From NCBI GenBank assembly GCA_964606085.1, contig CAZSFD010000040.1:1-44904 (forward strand): a DNA stretch of 44,904 nt, given 5' to 3'. Each line of letters opens with the position of its first letter. Positions within the stretch are counted from its first letter, which is position 1. The notes under the pieces are model-generated. The model did no database searches, was not told where the DNA came from, and saw only the letters and a program-made list of their open reading frames with translations. This document shows positions 15,077-22,788 of the stretch, one piece after another. The stretch comes from CAIQJJ01 sp964606085. Lineage in GTDB: Bacteria; Chloroflexota; Anaerolineae; Anaerolineales; UBA4823. The translations under genes and the position numbers were made by a program.

Positions 15077-15694
15077 TCAGCAGGATTCGTCCAGTACGGG
15101 TATGGCGGCTGTGTTTGTGGTTGCCAGTGGTGCCGCCTGCTGGCGTACCAACTGCTTGAGATGCAGTACGATCATGTGTTCGAGCATCAGGTGAATATCT
15201 TCGACATGTTCGATAATATTGCTCTCCACATGAATGTTGATATCTACCATTTGGCGCAGCTTGCCGCCGTTAAAGCCGGTGAACCCGATGGTGAGGGCGT
15301 TGTGGCGTTTGGCGGCCTGGATGGCGTTCAGCACATTGGGCGAGTTGCCGCTGGCCGAGATACCCAGGACGACATCACCCTCCTGGATCAGGCTGGTGAG
15401 TTGGCGGGCGAAGGCCTGATCGTAGCCTTCGTCGTTGGCGTAGGCGGAGAAAATGGCCATGTTGTCGGTCAGGCCGATCACTTTGAAATCGGGCCAGCCG
15501 TCCATGCGGGTGTTTTTGCCCAGGTCGCAAACGAAGTGCGAGGCGGTAGAGGCGCTGCCGCCGTTGCCCATGATAAAGACGCGTTTTCCCTCCATGCGGG
15601 CGGCCTGTAAGGTGTGTGCCAGTTGCTCGATCTCGGCTGCGGGCAGAAGGTCGAGCGTACCTTGCAGGGTGGTGATGTAATTGGAAACTTGCAT
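15077..15694 (-). CDS. gmhA: Phosphoheptose isomerase (SIS domain)
   Basis: A 205-aa SIS-family protein. The block GNGGSASTASHFVCDLGKN is the GmhA substrate-binding loop, ISASGNSPNVLNAI is the second phosphate-binding loop, and HLMLEHMIV near the C-terminus matches the region with the catalytic His. It converts sedoheptulose 7-phosphate to D-glycero-D-manno-heptose 7-phosphate in the cytoplasm. The start at MQVSNYITTLQ is favoured by AGGAG at 15702-15706, 7 nt upstream. It lies 42 nt downstream of hddA, its pathway partner, on the same strand. The C-terminal 25 residues (QQAAPLATTNTAAIPVLDESC) extend past the usual family end. Confidence 0.88.
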   Translation of the reverse strand: MQVSNYITTLQGTLDLLPAAEIEQLAHTLQAARMEGKRVFIMGNGGSASTASHFVCDLGKNTRMDGWPDFKVIGLTDNMAIFSAYANDEGYDQAFARQLTSLIQEGDVVLGISASGNSPNVLNAIQAAKRHNALTIGFTGFNGGKLRQMVDINIHVESNIIEHVEDIHLMLEHMIVLHLKQLVRQQAAPLATTNTAAIPVLDESC

Positions 15695-15701
15695 TGAAAT
15701 A

Positions 15702-15706
15702 CTCCT
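15702..15706 (-). promoter_or_regulatory. Ribosome binding site of gmhA
   Basis: AGGAG on the minus strand, 7 nt before the ATG at 15694; it excludes the longer in-frame start at 15718. Confidence 0.6.
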
Positions 15707-15736
15707 GAAGAAAACCAATAAAGAAACCAGTGAAAC

Positions 15737-16714
15737 TTAGCGACGGTAGTGGAAAATCACCTTACTGCCATCGCGCTCCAGTTGGAACGGAAGCTCTTGT
15801 AATGACCGTAGGGCAGAACGCACCGCGTTATGTTTGTGATGATGGCAGTAAAGCAGCAAGAAGCCGCCCCCGCCAGCGCCGGTAATTTTTCCACCTAAGG
15901 CGCCGGCTTTGCGAGCGGCAGCGTATAAATCGTCAATGTAATCATTGCTGATTTTGCCAGCCAGTTGTTTTTTCAGCGCCCAACCTTCGTGCAGCAGGTC
16001 GCCGAGGATGTCAATGTTGCCGGCTTCCAGTTCACCGCGGGCGATATAGGCGGTTTCTTTGATACGCCGCAAAATGGGCAGGCGGTCTACGATGTTGTTG
16101 CGTTGTTCCTCGAGGATGCTGTCGGCTTTGCGGGTCAGGCCGGTGTAGAACAGCAGGAAGTTGTCGTTGAGGGCGCGGCGCTTGTCGTCATCCAGGCGGA
16201 TTTTTTCAGACCTGACGCTGCCATCGGTGTTGAACTCGAAGAAACGCATCCCGCCATAGGCGGCGATATATTGATCTTGCTTGCCGATGGGGCTTTTGAG
16301 AATATCTATTTCGATGTGACAGGCATCATCGGCCAATTGCTCAGCCGTGGGCAGCTCGCTCAAATGGGTGTACATGGCGTGTAAAGCCCCAACCGTTACC
16401 GTGCTGGAGGAGCCGAGGCCCGAGCCTTCGGATGGAATATCGCCGGTGGTGGTGATTTCGATGCCTTGTGAAATGCCCGTTTTCCGAAATGCTTCGCGAA
16501 TTAACGTGTGCTGAATTTGATCAACCGTATCCACCATTTCGGTTTTGGTGTAACCCACGCGTAATTTTTGGTCGAAGCGTTTTTTGAGGGTGATGAAGAT
16601 GTATTTATCAATGGCGGAACTGAGAACCGCGCCGCCTTCTTCGATGTAATACGATGGAAAATCTGTACCGCCGCCAAAGAAACTGACTCGCAGGGGTGTT
16701 TGCACGATGATCAC
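15737..16714 (-). CDS. hddA: D-glycero-alpha-D-manno-heptose 7-phosphate kinase (GHMP kinase)
   Basis: A 325-aa GHMP-superfamily kinase. PLRVSFFGGGTDFPSYY is the N-terminal sugar-binding motif of HddA/FGGY-like GHMP sugar kinases. SEGSGLGSSSTVTVGAL is the ATP-binding glycine/serine loop, and GKITGAGGGGFLLLY is GHMP motif 3. It phosphorylates heptose 7-phosphate at C1 in the alpha configuration, which points to a GDP- rather than ADP-heptose route. The start is GTG at 16714, with AGGAG at 16723-16727 spaced 8 nt; no ATG fits better. A longer in-frame ATG at 16795 has no ribosome binding site. The nucleotidyltransferase HddC is not in this window. Confidence 0.85.
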   Translation of the reverse strand: MIIVQTPLRVSFFGGGTDFPSYYIEEGGAVLSSAIDKYIFITLKKRFDQKLRVGYTKTEMVDTVDQIQHTLIREAFRKTGISQGIEITTTGDIPSEGSGLGSSSTVTVGALHAMYTHLSELPTAEQLADDACHIEIDILKSPIGKQDQYIAAYGGMRFFEFNTDGSVRSEKIRLDDDKRRALNDNFLLFYTGLTRKADSILEEQRNNIVDRLPILRRIKETAYIARGELEAGNIDILGDLLHEGWALKKQLAGKISNDYIDDLYAAARKAGALGGKITGAGGGGFLLLYCHHHKHNAVRSALRSLQELPFQLERDGSKVIFHYRR

Positions 16715-16722
16715 GATGATTG

Positions 16723-16727
16723 CTCCT
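16723..16727 (-). promoter_or_regulatory. Ribosome binding site fixing the GTG start of hddA
   Basis: AGGAG on the minus strand, 8 nt before the GTG at 16714. Confidence 0.6.
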
Positions 16728-16820
16728 GAGATAACCTGACCCGCACAATGCGGTACAGCCAAAAACCATTGCTGAAATTTGTGCGATGTCCGCACAGAGC
16801 ACGCCGGTCAGGCCCTAACA

Positions 16821-16843
16821 ATTTTGCAAGCTGGCTGATTATA
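16821..16843 (-). promoter_or_regulatory. Candidate promoter for hddA-gmhA with a shared CCAGCTTGCAAAA element
   Basis: TATAAT on the minus strand (16838-16843) lies at the end of the wbaP-like gene. It is followed downstream by CCAGCTTGCAAAA (16822-16834). The same 13-mer follows a TACAAT box at 32379-32384. The -35 region is poor. Confidence 0.3.
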
Positions 16844-16850
16844 CCTGCAA

Positions 16851-18362
16851 TTAGTAAGCGCCTCGACCTTTAAGGATGGCCGGAATGGTTTGAACGACAA
16901 TTTGAATATCCAGCCAGATACTCCAGTTGCGCACGTAGTACATATCGAGTTGCACACGTTCGTCGTAGGAGACATCTGACCGTCCGCTGACCTGCCACAA
17001 GCCGCTGATGCCGGGGGCCACGGTGAGCAGGTTCATATCCCATTGGTTGTATTTGGCGACTTCCTCCAGGGTGATCATGCGTGGGCCAACCAGCGACATT
17101 TCACGGCGCAGCACATTGAACATTTGGGGTAATTCATCCAGGCTGTACTTGCGGATGAAATGGCCCAGCCGAGTCACCCGCGGATCGTTTTTGAGCTTGT
17201 GGTGGGTTGCCAACTCTAACTTGAGTTCAGGGTGCGCGTCCAAAATTTTGTCACCATCTATGCGCATGGAGCGGAATTTGAACGCGTCGAATTGTTTGCC
17301 ATTCACCCCCACCACGCGGCGGCGGTGGATGATCGGGCCAGGCGAATCGAGCTTGACCGCAATCGCCAGGACCAGAAAGAGCGGCGAAAAGAGAATTACG
17401 AAAGGGATAACCAGCGAATAATCCAAAACCAACTTCAAGAACTGGTCAAAGCCGGTCAGACGAGCCTTGTTGATGGTGACCAGCGGCACATAGGCAAACT
17501 CGCTGACTGTGATGCCTGTGGTGATGATTTCATACAGCCCCGATGACATGCGCACATTGACATTGCTGGAAACGCCGTATCGTTTGAAAATTTCGAGCTG
17601 CTTATTGCGTGATGAAATGGCGCTGGTTGCCAAAACCACTTCACCGACATCATATTTTTGGATGATCTCGTCCAGTTGATCCACGGTGCCAAGCGAATAG
17701 AGGTTGCGAAACAGGTGTGTGCCAGGCGGCACTTTGTCATCCACGAAACCCAGCAGCAGTAGACCCGAACTGGCCCAACTCAGCATCTGTTCAGCCAGCC
17801 AGCGGCCCTCCTGGTTTCCACCAACGATGATGGTGGGGGTCAGGAAATAGCCTCGTTTGCGCAGTGAATAGATCAGCCGTCGAAATAAGAACCGCCCCAG
17901 GATGACGACAACAACGGCAATTGGCCAGGCCAGCAGTAACCAGCCGCGTGCCACCTCAAAAGTCTCACTGACAAAACTGAGGATCATCACCAGCCAGATT
18001 CCCAGGCTGACGCCGCGAAAAACGAGCGAATACTCTTCCGTCCCCCCCAACAAATTTTGACGATTGTACAATCCAACCATGGCGAAGATTAACACCCAGA
18101 AGGGCATCAGGCCGAATGAAATCAGGCGATAATAATTCGGGTCATTCAGGGCATCTACCTGGAAAATAGGTAGGGTGGTGCCAAAGCGTAATAAAAATGA
18201 GAAATAAAAAGAAGCGCCGATCATCAACAGGTCAACTGCTATCAATCCCCAAAAGATCAACCGCCATTGTATGTTACGATGGATGCGCTTTGTCGCCCGA
18301 TTCGATTTAACCAGTAATGTACTTTCAATCGTTTTATCTAAATTGGTAACGTATTGGCTCAT
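16851..18362 (-). CDS. Undecaprenyl-phosphate sugar-1-phosphate transferase (WbaP/polyisoprenyl-P hexose-1-P transferase family)
   Basis: A 503-aa membrane enzyme. Residues about 30-160 hold four transmembrane helices. A Rossmann-like nucleotide-binding region follows (TIIVGGNQEGRWLAEQM near 177). One more hydrophobic segment (VIPFVILFSPLFLVLAIAV) leads into the C-terminal catalytic domain with FKFRSMRIDGD, KYSLDELPQMFNVLRREMSLVGPR and APGISGLWQVSGRSDVSY, the Bac_transf signature. It transfers a sugar 1-phosphate from a nucleotide sugar to undecaprenyl phosphate, the first step of lipid-linked glycan assembly. Which sugar is used cannot be read. It lies upstream of hddA-gmhA on the same strand and 41 nt after a small gene. 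Only a weak AGGT precedes the ATG. Confidence 0.88.
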   Translation of the reverse strand: MSQYVTNLDKTIESTLLVKSNRATKRIHRNIQWRLIFWGLIAVDLLMIGASFYFSFLLRFGTTLPIFQVDALNDPNYYRLISFGLMPFWVLIFAMVGLYNRQNLLGGTEEYSLVFRGVSLGIWLVMILSFVSETFEVARGWLLLAWPIAVVVVILGRFLFRRLIYSLRKRGYFLTPTIIVGGNQEGRWLAEQMLSWASSGLLLLGFVDDKVPPGTHLFRNLYSLGTVDQLDEIIQKYDVGEVVLATSAISSRNKQLEIFKRYGVSSNVNVRMSSGLYEIITTGITVSEFAYVPLVTINKARLTGFDQFLKLVLDYSLVIPFVILFSPLFLVLAIAVKLDSPGPIIHRRRVVGVNGKQFDAFKFRSMRIDGDKILDAHPELKLELATHHKLKNDPRVTRLGHFIRKYSLDELPQMFNVLRREMSLVGPRMITLEEVAKYNQWDMNLLTVAPGISGLWQVSGRSDVSYDERVQLDMYYVRNWSIWLDIQIVVQTIPAILKGRGAY

Positions 18363-18403
18363 AGAAATACCTGCGATACTTTCTGGATGCGTAAAATCAC
18401 ATC

Positions 18404-18652
18404 TCAGGTGGCTGATGAAACGGATAAGTTTGCTGTCGTGTGGGCAGAATAAGTGCAGCCAGGCTCTACCATGACCGGGCTAACTTGTTGCTCATTGAGA
18501 AAGTTGAATAATTCTGGCAAACTGGCAAAATGCCGCCGTTCTTGGGTGGGGATACTCACCAGCAATGCCCGCCAATTGCCATCACTATTTCGCCACATGC
18601 GCAGCAGGTAAGACTGGTATTGGTTATTTTTCGCTTCAATCGGTTCTCTCAT
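18404..18652 (-). CDS. Small protein of unknown function (82 aa)
   Basis: Core pattern SYLLRMWRNSDGNWRALLVS followed by TQERRHFASLPELFNFLNEQ. I recall similar short proteins with SYLLRxW...WRASL...GxFxSLxxLxxFL in other Chloroflexota; function unknown. It has no signal peptide or membrane segment. The C-terminal 25 residues (VMVEPGCTYSAHTTANLSVS) look unstructured. It is divergent from the SARP-HtpG gene across a 119-bp control region and heads the wbaP-hddA-gmhA group, so it may be under the same CGTGA operator. An AAGGG about 8 nt before the ATG is a weak ribosome binding site. Confidence 0.65.
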   Translation of the reverse strand: MREPIEAKNNQYQSYLLRMWRNSDGNWRALLVSIPTQERRHFASLPELFNFLNEQQVSPVMVEPGCTYSAHTTANLSVSSAT

Positions 18653-18699
18653 AATTTTGCCCTTGCAAGTTAATCGGTGTGTTATTATTATTATTAGCC

Positions 18700-18726
18700 T
18701 TGCCCGTGAAACAAGCGTGATATTAT
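18700..18726 (+). promoter_or_regulatory. Candidate promoter of the SARP-HtpG gene
   Basis: TTGCCC (18700-18705) and TATTAT (18721-18726) with a short 15-nt spacer overlap the CGTGA repeats. A short spacer fits a promoter that needs an activator. A TAAAAT nearer the ATG is an alternative -10. Confidence 0.35.
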
Positions 18727-18742
18727 CGTGATTCGAGCGTGA
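18705..18742. promoter_or_regulatory. SARP-type operator: four CGTGA direct repeats at 11-bp period
   Basis: CGTGA occurs at 18705-18709, 18716-18720, 18727-18731 and 18738-18742, each exactly 11 bp apart (one helical turn). SARP regulators (AfsR, ActII-ORF4, DnrI) are known to bind direct repeats with 11-bp periodicity. The array is 30 bp upstream of the SARP-HtpG start codon and in the divergent control region of the small protein/wbaP group. Autoregulation and control of the glycan genes are inferred. Confidence 0.7.
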
Positions 18743-18771
18743 AATACGTAAAGGAATTTTAAAATAAAGCT

Positions 18772-21700
18772 ATGGGCTCAACGCTACTCTCTATCCAACT
18801 TCTCGGCCGCACCGAAGTATTCATGGGAGATGATAACCTTACGCACTTGTTACGCACAGAGAAGGAGCGAGCCTTGTTAGCCTACCTGATCATGGAACCG
18901 GGCCGCATTCATACGCGTGAAACCCTGGCTGAGATGTTCTGGCCCGATCGCGGCGAAACGGTGGCCCGCACCAGTTTGCGCCAGGCCTTGTTGGGCGTAC
19001 GCCGGGCAATTGGCGACCGCGATACCGATGAACCCTACGTGCTGGCTGACGATGAGAAAATTCGATTTAACAGCGATAAACCCTATCGGCTGGATACCGA
19101 AATTTTTAACGCTTATTTTCAACGGGTGTACACCCATACACACAAAAGCATCGAAACCTGCCTGATCTGCGCTCAAAATTTGCAAGAGGCCGTGAGTTTA
19201 TACCGCGGCGAGTTTATGGCCGGGTTATTGCTTGCAGATAGCGCCCATTTTCAGGAATGGCTGGCTATTTACCGCGAACAGTTTTTCAGATATTTATTGT
19301 CCGCATTACAGATTTTAAGCGATTATTTCCAAAATGTCGGTAATTTCGAACTGGCACAGCAATACGCACGCCGATTGGTCAGCCTCGATCCGCTGGATGA
19401 AAGCACGCATCAGCGCTTGATGTACATTTTGGCGATCAGCGGCAAGCGTGCCGCGGCTATCGAACAATTCCAGATTTGTCGCCGCACCTTGCGTACTGAG
19501 ATCGGGGTCGAACCATCCAGTGAAACCCTGGCGGTATATGAAAAAATTCGCTCTGGCCAAGAGATTCTGTTCAAACCCGTTACAGGTGGCTTGCGGCGCG
19601 TTAATTTGCCGGCGCAGTTCACCACTTTTGTTGGCCGAGATGCAGAATTGGAGTGGTTGGCCGAAAGCCTGGGCAACCCGACCAAACGTCTGATCACCCT
19701 GGTTGGCATGGGGGGGGTGGGCAAAACCCGCCTGGCTTTGCAAGCTGCCGAAAAACACGCCGAGGAATTTCCAGACGGGGTGCGTTTCGTTGCGCTGGAG
19801 CATATCACCTCGACCGATTTGCTCGTGCCAAGCATTGCTCAGGCCGTGGGCCTATTCTTCCGTGGCGATGCCGAGCCACACAAGCAATTGCTGCGCTTTT
19901 TGCGCCCGATGCGCGCCCTGATCATCATTGACAACGCTGAACACATGCTCGATCAGATGCCCTTCTTTATGAATATCTTGCAGCAGGCTCCTGGCGTCAA
20001 ATTGCTGCTCACCTCGCGTTGGCGTTTGAATTATCAGGCTGCCAGCGTGCTGGAGATCAAGGGGCTGCCCTATCCTGCCGACCTGCAAGATGCCCAGGCG
20101 CTCACTTATCCGGCGGTCAAACTATTCATCAACCGTGCCGTGCATAACCAGGCCGATTTTTCATTTACCGATAAGGATGTGCCCATCATCGTCCAAATTT
20201 GCCGCCTGGCCGATGGCCTGCCCCTGGCCCTTGAATTGGCCGCCAGCCGCATTCGCGAATTTTCATGCGAGCAAATTGCTGTGGAATTGCAGCATGGATT
20301 GGACATCTTGAAAGCTGCTTTGCTCGATATTCCCGAACGGCACCGCAGCATCTCCATGGCATTTGATCCCTGTTGGCAGCGCCTGAGTGCCATCGAACGG
20401 CTGGTGTTTCAACGCCTGTCTGTCTTCCAAAATGCTTTTAGCCTCGAAGCGGCCCAATTTATTGCTGGCGCTTCGCTGCCGATGCTCTCGCAATTTATGG
20501 ATCATTCCCTTTTGAAAGGCGACGCTACGCGCGGCTTTTCGCTTTCGCCATTGCTCAAAAATTATGCTGCCGAAAAGTTGCTCGAAAATCCTGAGGAACA
20601 AGAACGCGTGCGTGACCTGCACAGCCATTACTATGTCGAATACTTACACCAGGGGAATACACGCTTGCGAGAAGGCAATGGCTCGCGCCAACTGATCCGC
20701 GAAATCGACTCGCAGATTGACAATATCCGCGCCGCACTTTCACGGGCCAGTTTTCGCCGCCAGACGGACACCTTCACCAAAGGTATGGATGCCCTGCAGC
20801 GTTTTTATGAACTGCGCAACGAATATCGTCAAACCCGGCCGATTGAGACGGCCCGATTAACTCCAGAGAAAGGCAAAATGAACATGAGTACACCCCAAAC
20901 GATCCCCTTCAAAGCTGAAACCCGCCAATTGCTCGATATTCTGATCCATTCCCTTTACATTGAAAGAGAGATTTTCTTACGTGAATTGATCTCCAATGCC
21001 TCTGATGCGCTGACGCGCATGGATTTTGAGATGTTGACCAACCGCAATGTACTCGATGCCGAAGCCCCTTTGGCAATCCGCATCATCCCCGATGCCGAGA
21101 AAAATACATTGACCATCACCGATGCTGGCATCGGCATGACCCTGGCCGAAATCACCGAAAACCTGGGAACGATTGCCCATTCGGGAGCCAGGGCGTTTGT
21201 CGAAATTGCGCAAAAAGGCGGTGCCAATGTCAACAATGTGATCGGCCAGTTCGGCGTCGGTTTCTATTCCGCGTTTATGGTGGCGGAAAAAATTCGCGTC
21301 GAGTCGCGTTCTTTTCGACCTGAAGCGCAGGCCGTAACCTGGGAATCGGATGGCAGCGATATGTTTACCGTGATGGCAGGAGATTTAGCCACGCGGGGGA
21401 CGCAGGTGATCCTCACCTTGCGCCCCGATGCCGCCGAATTTTTGCAGGAAGCCCGCCTGAAGCAGATCATCACCCGCCACTCCGATTTCATCCCCTTCCC
21501 CATCTACGTGGGTGATTCGCAAGAACAGGTCAACCGGCAGACGGCCATCTGGCGGCAATCCACGCGCGAGGTGGCCGCCGATGAATATCACGCCTTCTAC
21601 CGCCAGATGACCCTCGACCCCGCCGCGCCGTTAACCTACGGACACCTGTCTGTGGATGCCCCGGTGCAAATGTATGCCGTGCTGTTCATCCCCGCACAAA

Positions 21701-22737
21701 CGGATCGCGGCCTGCTTTCCCCTCGCAGCGAGGACGGCTTGAAATTGTATGCCCGCAAGGTGTTGATCCAGGAATACTGCAAAGATTTGCTGCCGCAGTA
21801 TTTCGGTTTCGTGCAGGGCGTGGTCGATTCGGAAGATTTGCCGCTCAATGTCTCGCGTGAGACCGTGCAATCGAACCGCATCATGGCCAACTTGAAGAAG
21901 CTGGTCACCAACAAGGTGATTGACATGCTCAACCGCCTGGCCGCCGACGAACCCGAAAAATATGCCGCGTTTTGGCATGAGTTTGGCCGCTTTATCAAAG
22001 AAGGTGTGGCGGTGGAAATGCTGGATGCCGATAAACTGTATCCCCTGCTGCGCTTCCACACGATCAACAACCTGTCAGCGTGGGTATCTTTGGACCAATA
22101 TATCGAGCAAAAGAAGCCCGACCAGGAAGCCATCTATTACATTCTCGGCGACGATGAGCGCTCCGTGTCGTACAGCCCGCACCTGGATGTCATCCGCCGC
22201 TACGCATACGACGTATTGGTGATGACCGACCCGGTAGACGCTTTCATGCTGACCCGCCTGAACAAATACAAAGACCTGCCCCTGGTCAACGTGGCCAATG
22301 CCGACCTGAAAATGCCAGAGCCGCCTGCCGTTGAACCTGAAAACGCGCCGGCCGCCCTCACCGATGAGGCCAGCGCCCCCCTGGTCGCTCGTTTCAAAAA
22401 CATACTTGGCGACCGTGTGGCCGATGTGCGCATGACCGACCGCCTGAGCGATTCCCCCGCCCGTTTGGTAGACCCCGAAGGCGGCCCCAGCCAGCAGTTG
22501 CAGCGCATGTACCGCCTGCTCAAGCAAGATTTTGTCGCGCCCAAAAAGGTGCTGGAACTCAACCCCCACCACGCTATCCTCGTCCAACTCAGCGCCCTGC
22601 CCGAGGGCAGCCCGCTCATCCCCCTGATCGTGGAGCAGGTGTACGAGAATACGCTCTTGATTGAAGGGCTGCACCCCGATCCGGCGGGGATGATCCAGCG
22701 CATTCAAAAATTGATGGAAGAAGCGTTGGAAAAGTAA
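18772..22737 (+). CDS. htpG: SARP/BTAD - NB-ARC ATPase - HtpG (Hsp90) fusion protein
   Basis: A continuous 1321-codon frame. Residues about 5-100 are a SARP winged-helix DNA-binding domain (LSIQLLGRTEVF, RETLAEMFWPD, ARTSLRQALLGVRRAIG). Residues 110-265 are the BTAD helical domain. Residues 280-540 are an NB-ARC/STAND ATPase with Walker A GMGGVGKT (312-319), Walker B IIID (384-387) and GLPLALELAA. A winged-helix region follows to about 680. At MDALQRFYELRNEYRQ, where TPRs normally begin, the sequence turns into a full Hsp90: from residue 703/705 to 1321, with ELISNASDA, DAGIGM and GQFGVGFYSAF (GHKL ATP site) and about 617 residues, the usual HtpG length. HtpG could also be made alone from ATG 20878 or 20884. 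A lost stop codon between two genes is the main alternative. Confidence 0.85.
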   Translation: MGSTLLSIQLLGRTEVFMGDDNLTHLLRTEKERALLAYLIMEPGRIHTRETLAEMFWPDRGETVARTSLRQALLGVRRAIGDRDTDEPYVLADDEKIRFNSDKPYRLDTEIFNAYFQRVYTHTHKSIETCLICAQNLQEAVSLYRGEFMAGLLLADSAHFQEWLAIYREQFFRYLLSALQILSDYFQNVGNFELAQQYARRLVSLDPLDESTHQRLMYILAISGKRAAAIEQFQICRRTLRTEIGVEPSSETLAVYEKIRSGQEILFKPVTGGLRRVNLPAQFTTFVGRDAELEWLAESLGNPTKRLITLVGMGGVGKTRLALQAAEKHAEEFPDGVRFVALEHITSTDLLVPSIAQAVGLFFRGDAEPHKQLLRFLRPMRALIIIDNAEHMLDQMPFFMNILQQAPGVKLLLTSRWRLNYQAASVLEIKGLPYPADLQDAQALTYPAVKLFINRAVHNQADFSFTDKDVPIIVQICRLADGLPLALELAASRIREFSCEQIAVELQHGLDILKAALLDIPERHRSISMAFDPCWQRLSAIERLVFQRLSVFQNAFSLEAAQFIAGASLPMLSQFMDHSLLKGDATRGFSLSPLLKNYAAEKLLENPEEQERVRDLHSHYYVEYLHQGNTRLREGNGSRQLIREIDSQIDNIRAALSRASFRRQTDTFTKGMDALQRFYELRNEYRQTRPIETARLTPEKGKMNMSTPQTIPFKAETRQLLDILIHSLYIEREIFLRELISNASDALTRMDFEMLTNRNVLDAEAPLAIRIIPDAEKNTLTITDAGIGMTLAEITENLGTIAHSGARAFVEIAQKGGANVNNVIGQFGVGFYSAFMVAEKIRVESRSFRPEAQAVTWESDGSDMFTVMAGDLATRGTQVILTLRPDAAEFLQEARLKQIITRHSDFIPFPIYVGDSQEQVNRQTAIWRQSTREVAADEYHAFYRQMTLDPAAPLTYGHLSVDAPVQMYAVLFIPAQTDRGLLSPRSEDGLKLYARKVLIQEYCKDLLPQYFGFVQGVVDSEDLPLNVSRETVQSNRIMANLKKLVTNKVIDMLNRLAADEPEKYAAFWHEFGRFIKEGVAVEMLDADKLYPLLRFHTINNLSAWVSLDQYIEQKKPDQEAIYYILGDDERSVSYSPHLDVIRRYAYDVLVMTDPVDAFMLTRLNKYKDLPLVNVANADLKMPEPPAVEPENAPAALTDEASAPLVARFKNILGDRVADVRMTDRLSDSPARLVDPEGGPSQQLQRMYRLLKQDFVAPKKVLELNPHHAILVQLSALPEGSPLIPLIVEQVYENTLLIEGLHPDPAGMIQRIQKLMEEALEK
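20866..20886 (+). promoter_or_regulatory. Possible internal translation start for stand-alone HtpG
   Basis: GAGAAAGG (20866-20873) precedes ATG at 20878 (4 nt) and ATG at 20884 (10 nt) inside the fused frame, exactly at the beginning of the Hsp90 domain. In the other two frames stops occur close by (TGA 20844-20846, TAA 20858-20860), so a single indel would separate the two halves. Confidence 0.45.
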
Positions 22738-22756
22738 CCCCCTGGTTTTGATTGAA

Positions 22757-22785
22757 AAAACGCCAGTCTGTTCGACTGGCGTTTT
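22757..22785. terminator. Bidirectional intrinsic terminator
   Basis: AAAACGCCAGTC (22757-22768) pairs perfectly with GACTGGCGTTTT (22774-22785) around a 5-nt loop, with A-rich and T-rich flanks. It serves the SARP-HtpG gene (plus) and the convergent solute-binding protein gene (minus). Confidence 0.85.
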
Positions 22786-22788
22786 GGG

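Noticed and set aside
18683..18696. TTATTATTATTATTA microsatellite in the SARP control region
   Set aside because: A short AT repeat, best explained as part of the -10 region of the divergent small gene; too short to claim phase variation.
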